Shown here in pieces: positions 6,021 through 8,352 of a stretch of 8,352 nucleotides of DNA. Source of the stretch: Oscillospiraceae bacterium (GTDB taxonomy: Bacteria; Bacillota; Clostridia; Oscillospirales; Oscillospiraceae); NCBI GenBank assembly GCA_031280855.1, contig JAITGH010000184.1:1-8352 (forward strand), written 5' to 3'. Within the stretch, counting starts at the first letter, position 1, and each line of letters opens with the position of its first letter. The notes under the pieces were generated by a model. It was given only the letters and a program-made list of their open reading frames with translations, did not search any database and was not told the DNA's origin. The position numbers were made by a program, and so were the translations under genes.

Positions 6021-6049
6021 TTGACTTTTAACCTATTTTGTGGTATAAT
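6021..6049 (+). promoter_or_regulatory. Near-consensus sigma-A promoter pointing into the dat gene (antisense)
   Basis: TTGACT (6021-6026), a 17-bp spacer, then TATAAT (6044-6049) preceded by TGG, an extended -10. This matches the housekeeping promoter at 11 of 12 hexamer positions with optimal spacing. It lies on the + strand in the gap between yaaR and dat, and transcription would start near 6055-6058. Immediately downstream is the 3' end of dat on the other strand (its stop is at 6073-6075). I see no convincing + strand gene or ribosome-binding site after it, so the expected product is an antisense RNA. It cannot drive yaaR, which lies on the opposite strand. Confidence 0.75.
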
Positions 6050-6072
6050 GTCAGTAGAGTTTGCGTTCCCGG

Positions 6073-6933
6073 TCACGCCGTCTCGCGCATCATGCGATCC
6101 CACGACGCGTCTTGCAACCGCTTGAGCAACTCCGGAGCTTTACCGCCGACCGGCTTACCGTCGATCTCGCACGCCGGTATGCACAACATGCTCACGCTCG
6201 TTACGATCACCTCGTCCGCCGCGAACAGCTCCTCCAGAGTGAACGGAGTCTCATCGACCGTAAGTCCGGCGTCAGAACCGTGGCGAAGCAACTGTGCGCG
6301 AGTCGTACCGGGCAGAATGTACTTGTCAAGTCGGCGAGTGCGCAAAACTCCGCCCGTAAGGATAGAGACGTTGCTGTGCGCACACTCGGTTACGACTCCG
6401 TCGCGGTGAAGCACCGCCTCATCGCAGCCCGCGCTTAAAGCGCGTTGAGTCGCGAGCACGCTTGGCAGCAGGTTAAGCGTCTTGATATGGCAAAGCTCGA
6501 ACCGAACGTCCGGAAGCGTGATTAGCTTGAGCCGCGTGGTTCGCGGAGTAAGCGTTCGCGGAGTTATCATGATCAGCAAGTTCGGCTGCGAGACCTCTAA
6601 GCTTGGGAACGCGTGGCTGCGAATAGCGGTACCGCGAGAGACCTGCCAGTAGAGCGTGTAGCCGTCGAATCCGTCGGTCGGATCCTCCAGCTGTTCAAGC
6701 AACGCGAAGAAGATCTCCGCAAGATCCGCCCTCGGGATACGAAACGGGATCTCAAGCTTCTCAAGTCCATCGTAAAAGCGGTCGAGGTGCTCGTCAAGCG
6801 CGAACGGAGTGCGGCCGCGACAGTAAAGCGCGTCGTAAACTCCGTCACCGAAGTAGTTCGCACGGTCGAGCACAGGCATGGTAAGCTTCTCCAGCGGTGC
6901 GATGGTTCCATTGTAAAATCCGATGTTCTTCAT
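6073..6933 (-). CDS. dat: D-amino-acid transaminase (class IV PLP aminotransferase)
   Basis: This enzyme interconverts D-alanine plus 2-oxoglutarate with pyruvate plus D-glutamate, supplying D-amino acids for peptidoglycan. From ATG 6933 it is 286 aa, normal for the family. Seen: NYFGDGVYDALY (26-37), the RGTxxRxH motif (100-107) whose Arg105 and His107 correspond to the carboxylate-trapping Arg/His of Bacillus D-amino-acid transaminase, the PLP-binding Lys151 in HIKTLNLL, the cofactor glutamate in DGVVTE (Glu183), and SNVSILTGGVLRT. The R-x-H pair favours the D-specific enzyme over branched-chain transaminase (ilvE) or aminodeoxychorismate lyase (pabC). The ATG overlaps the nrnA stop as ATGA, implying coupled translation. 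An in-frame TTG at 6957 would extend it by 8 residues into nrnA and is less likely. Its 3' end faces a strong antisense promoter. Confidence 0.9.
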   Translation of the reverse strand: MKNIGFYNGTIAPLEKLTMPVLDRANYFGDGVYDALYCRGRTPFALDEHLDRFYDGLEKLEIPFRIPRADLAEIFFALLEQLEDPTDGFDGYTLYWQVSRGTAIRSHAFPSLEVSQPNLLIMITPRTLTPRTTRLKLITLPDVRFELCHIKTLNLLPSVLATQRALSAGCDEAVLHRDGVVTECAHSNVSILTGGVLRTRRLDKYILPGTTRAQLLRHGSDAGLTVDETPFTLEELFAADEVIVTSVSMLCIPACEIDGKPVGGKAPELLKRLQDASWDRMMRETA

Positions 6934-7907
6934 AGTTTGTATTTGTCGCCTTTCCAAACATTGTTGACGGCGTCGAGGATCCGCGACTTCGTCGTTGCGA
7001 GGTCAGCTTCGACGGTCGCTCCGGCGGCCATGCCGTGACCTCCGCCGCCCAGATACGCGCACAGCGCGTTCGCATTACCGAAGTTGACCGTGCGCACGCT
7101 CACCTTCGTGCCGCCGTCCTGCTGCTCGCGCAGGGTAACGCTCATCTCCACGCCCTCCGGTGAGCCCGCGACGGTCGCGACGTCTTCCAGGTCGTACACG
7201 TCCGCGCCGGATTCTCTCATCATGCCGCGAGTGATCGTCGCAACGGCAAGCTCCCCGCCTATGTACAGCTCTAGCGTCGCAAGCATCATCGCCTCAAGCC
7301 GCAGCCGACTCATGCGCTTGACCATGAACAGCCGATGGTTCAGTGCGCCGTTCGGCGCTCCGGCGCGTATAAGCTCCGCCGCCGCAAGCAGAGTCGACTC
7401 CGTCGTATTCTTGTAGCGGAAGCAGCCCGTATCGGTACTTACGGCGATGTACAGCAGCTTCGCACTCTCGCAGGATAGCGGCGCGTTAAGCGCGTGGATA
7501 AGCTCAAGCACGATCTCGCCGCAGCTGGATTTCACGGGATCCAGCAAAGTGCGGTCGGCGAACTCCGCGTGGCTCGGGTGATGGTCGATGGCAAGCGCGA
7601 CGGGCGCGTGCTTCATGACGTCGCCGTACTCGTACTGCAACAGCGACGCGTTCGCGGAGTCGACCGCGATAAGCGTGCAAGCGTCCGGATTCGCATTGGA
7701 GAAGTATTGCTCGACGTCAGCCAAGTACATCGCGGTAGTCTGCGCGTTGACAAGCAGATCGGCGGACTTCCCGAGTTCGCGAAGCGCGTTACACAGCGCG
7801 GCGGCGGAGCCGAGCGTATCCCCGTCAGGAGCGCGGTGCGTCAGGATTAGGAACCCGTCGCGCTCCCGCAGGAAGTCGGCGGTCTCGTTAAGTGTCAGTA
7901 GTGTCAT
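6930..7907 (-). CDS. nrnA: Bifunctional oligoribonuclease / pAp phosphatase NrnA (DHH/DHHA1)
   Basis: NrnA is a cytoplasmic Mn-dependent phosphoesterase that degrades 2-5 nt nanoRNAs to mononucleotides and dephosphorylates 3'-phosphoadenosine 5'-phosphate. From ATG 7907 it is 325 aa, typical of the family. The DHH domain shows HRAPDGDTLGS (24-34, metal ligands Asp28 and Asp30), VDSAN (82-86), DHH (108-110), and STDTGCFRY (157-165). The DHHA1 substrate-binding domain ends with GGGGHGMAAG (287-296). All catalytic motifs are present. The start has GAAGGGA nine nt upstream and lies inside the end of rbfA (20-nt overlap). A longer reading from 7976 would lie within rbfA and is rejected. The pair rbfA-nrnA is common in Firmicutes, normally followed by truB; here dat follows. 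Confidence 0.94.
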   Translation of the reverse strand: MTLLTLNETADFLRERDGFLILTHRAPDGDTLGSAAALCNALRELGKSADLLVNAQTTAMYLADVEQYFSNANPDACTLIAVDSANASLLQYEYGDVMKHAPVALAIDHHPSHAEFADRTLLDPVKSSCGEIVLELIHALNAPLSCESAKLLYIAVSTDTGCFRYKNTTESTLLAAAELIRAGAPNGALNHRLFMVKRMSRLRLEAMMLATLELYIGGELAVATITRGMMRESGADVYDLEDVATVAGSPEGVEMSVTLREQQDGGTKVSVRTVNFGNANALCAYLGGGGHGMAAGATVEADLATTKSRILDAVNNVWKGDKYKL

Positions 7908-8256
7908 TCGTGCGATTCCCTTCAAGGTGCTTAAGCATGTCGACGATCTTGACGCTGTGCTCAATGGAGTCGTCAAGCACGAAGACGAGCGCGGGAGTAT
8001 TGCGCAGATTAAGCGAGCGTCCCAACCCGCCGCGTAAGAAGCCGGAGGCGGACTTCAACCCGCGCCGCAGTTCTTTCGCGTCGCTCTCGCCCAGTACGGA
8101 CAAGTAGACCTTGCACGTCTGCAAATCCGGCGCGACCTCACACCGCACGACGGAGATAAACGCCGCGCTCACACGCGGGTCTTTCACATCGCGCAAAAGC
8201 GCGGACAGTTCTCGCGCTACGTCCTCGTTGATTCTCGCAAGTTTGTTATGCTGCAT
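7888..8256 (-). CDS. rbfA: 30S ribosome-binding factor RbfA
   Basis: RbfA binds immature 30S subunits near the 5' end of 16S rRNA and assists late maturation and cold adaptation. The 122-aa protein has the usual length and the single KH-like fold. Family blocks seen are the N-terminal helix NKLARINEDVARELSALLRDVKDPRVS (4-30), a strand segment with VVRCEVAPDLQTCKVYLSVLG (36-56), and the C-terminal LRNTPALVFVLDDSIEHSVKI (84-104). The ATG at 8256 has AAGAGGA upstream (8261-8267). The stop lies 20 nt inside nrnA, so the two are co-translated. The C-terminal tail (EGNRTNDTTDT) is short and polar, as is common. In most Firmicutes infB precedes rbfA; here the 96 bases upstream do not show a recognisable IF-2 end. 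Confidence 0.93.
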   Translation of the reverse strand: MQHNKLARINEDVARELSALLRDVKDPRVSAAFISVVRCEVAPDLQTCKVYLSVLGESDAKELRRGLKSASGFLRGGLGRSLNLRNTPALVFVLDDSIEHSVKIVDMLKHLEGNRTNDTTDT

Positions 8257-8352
8257 GTCGTCCTCTTATCCGGGGTAATGCCCTAATCCGGAGTGACCGG
8301 TGGAAGTCTACGCGCCGAACCGGCGGTTGCGGAGCTTGAAATCGGCGAGGAT
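8257..8352. other. Window edge upstream of rbfA, no assignable gene
   Basis: On the - strand one frame is open from the edge and stops at 8308-8310 after 14 codons (ILADFKLRNRRFGA). It could be the end of an upstream gene, but it does not resemble the C-terminus of IF-2 or YlxP as I know them. No clear promoter is visible. A small CCGG-AGTGA-CCGG dyad lies at 8288-8300. Confidence 0.3.

Noticed and set aside
6028..6050. CTGACA with a 17-18 bp spaced TTAAAA/TAAAAG as a - strand promoter for yaaR
   Set aside because: The -10 matches only 3-4 of 6 bases; too weak to annotate, although yaaR probably needs some promoter in this gap.
6061..6438. + strand open frame just downstream of the consensus promoter, a candidate gene for it
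   Set aside because: It has a TTG start with no Shine-Dalgarno and lies fully antisense to conserved dat codons. The sequence is Arg/Val/Ser-rich and not protein-like, so an antisense RNA is the better reading.
7908..7976. N-terminal extension of NrnA
   Set aside because: The extra residues are read out of frame within rbfA and are Ser/Thr/Arg-rich. ATG 7907 has GAAGGGA and begins family sequence.
1..8352. CRISPR arrays, tRNA/rRNA genes, phage or defence genes
   Set aside because: No regularly spaced repeats, no tRNA-like or rRNA-like sequence, and every long coding frame is accounted for by flagellar or housekeeping families.

Overview
The window is a chromosomal segment from a flagellated bacterium that looks like a mid-to-high-GC Firmicute, probably in the Clostridia. 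The reasons are the flagellar gene order fliF-fliG-fliH-fliI-fliJ-(MotE/YlxF-like), a YaaR (DUF327) protein, a Bacillus-type D-amino-acid transaminase, the pair rbfA-nrnA, and strong purine-rich Shine-Dalgarno sites. Genus cannot be decided from this sequence alone.

Left part (1-5494, + strand): the basal-body and export half of a flagellar operon. It holds the 3' end of fliF (MS-ring), fliG (rotor switch), fliH, fliI and fliJ (export ATPase and its regulators), and a single-pass membrane protein with a coiled coil and a MgtE-N-like C-terminus. fliG-fliH-fliI are tightly packed (gaps of 22 and 8 nt). The fliF-fliG gap is 153 bp because it contains a compact MITE-like insertion. This is a 102-bp element (1221-1322) with ~26-bp imperfect terminal inverted repeats and an 8-bp hairpin at its exact centre. 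It is bracketed by a perfect 9-bp direct repeat, AACATTTGC (1212-1220 and 1323-1331). Removing the element and one repeat copy leaves an ordinary 42-bp gap. This is the most notable structure in the window.

Right part (5512-8352, - strand): four genes converge on the flagellar operon. Read 5'->3' on the - strand they are rbfA (30S maturation), nrnA (nanoRNase/pAp phosphatase, overlapping rbfA by 20 nt), dat (D-amino-acid transaminase, coupled to nrnA by an ATGA overlap), then a 111-bp gap and yaaR. The last 96 bases upstream of rbfA hold no gene I can name. The dat-yaaR gap carries a near-consensus extended -10 promoter, TTGACT-17-TATAAT, pointing the opposite way (+ strand). If active it would make RNA antisense to dat and nrnA. 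The flagellar operon and yaaR converge with only 17 bp between stop codons and no recognisable intrinsic terminator.

The proteins are mostly ordinary members of known families. I see no defence system, CRISPR array, tRNA/rRNA gene or transposase gene. The interest lies in the non-coding structure: the MITE-like insertion, a hairpin in the fliI-fliJ gap, and the antisense promoter.
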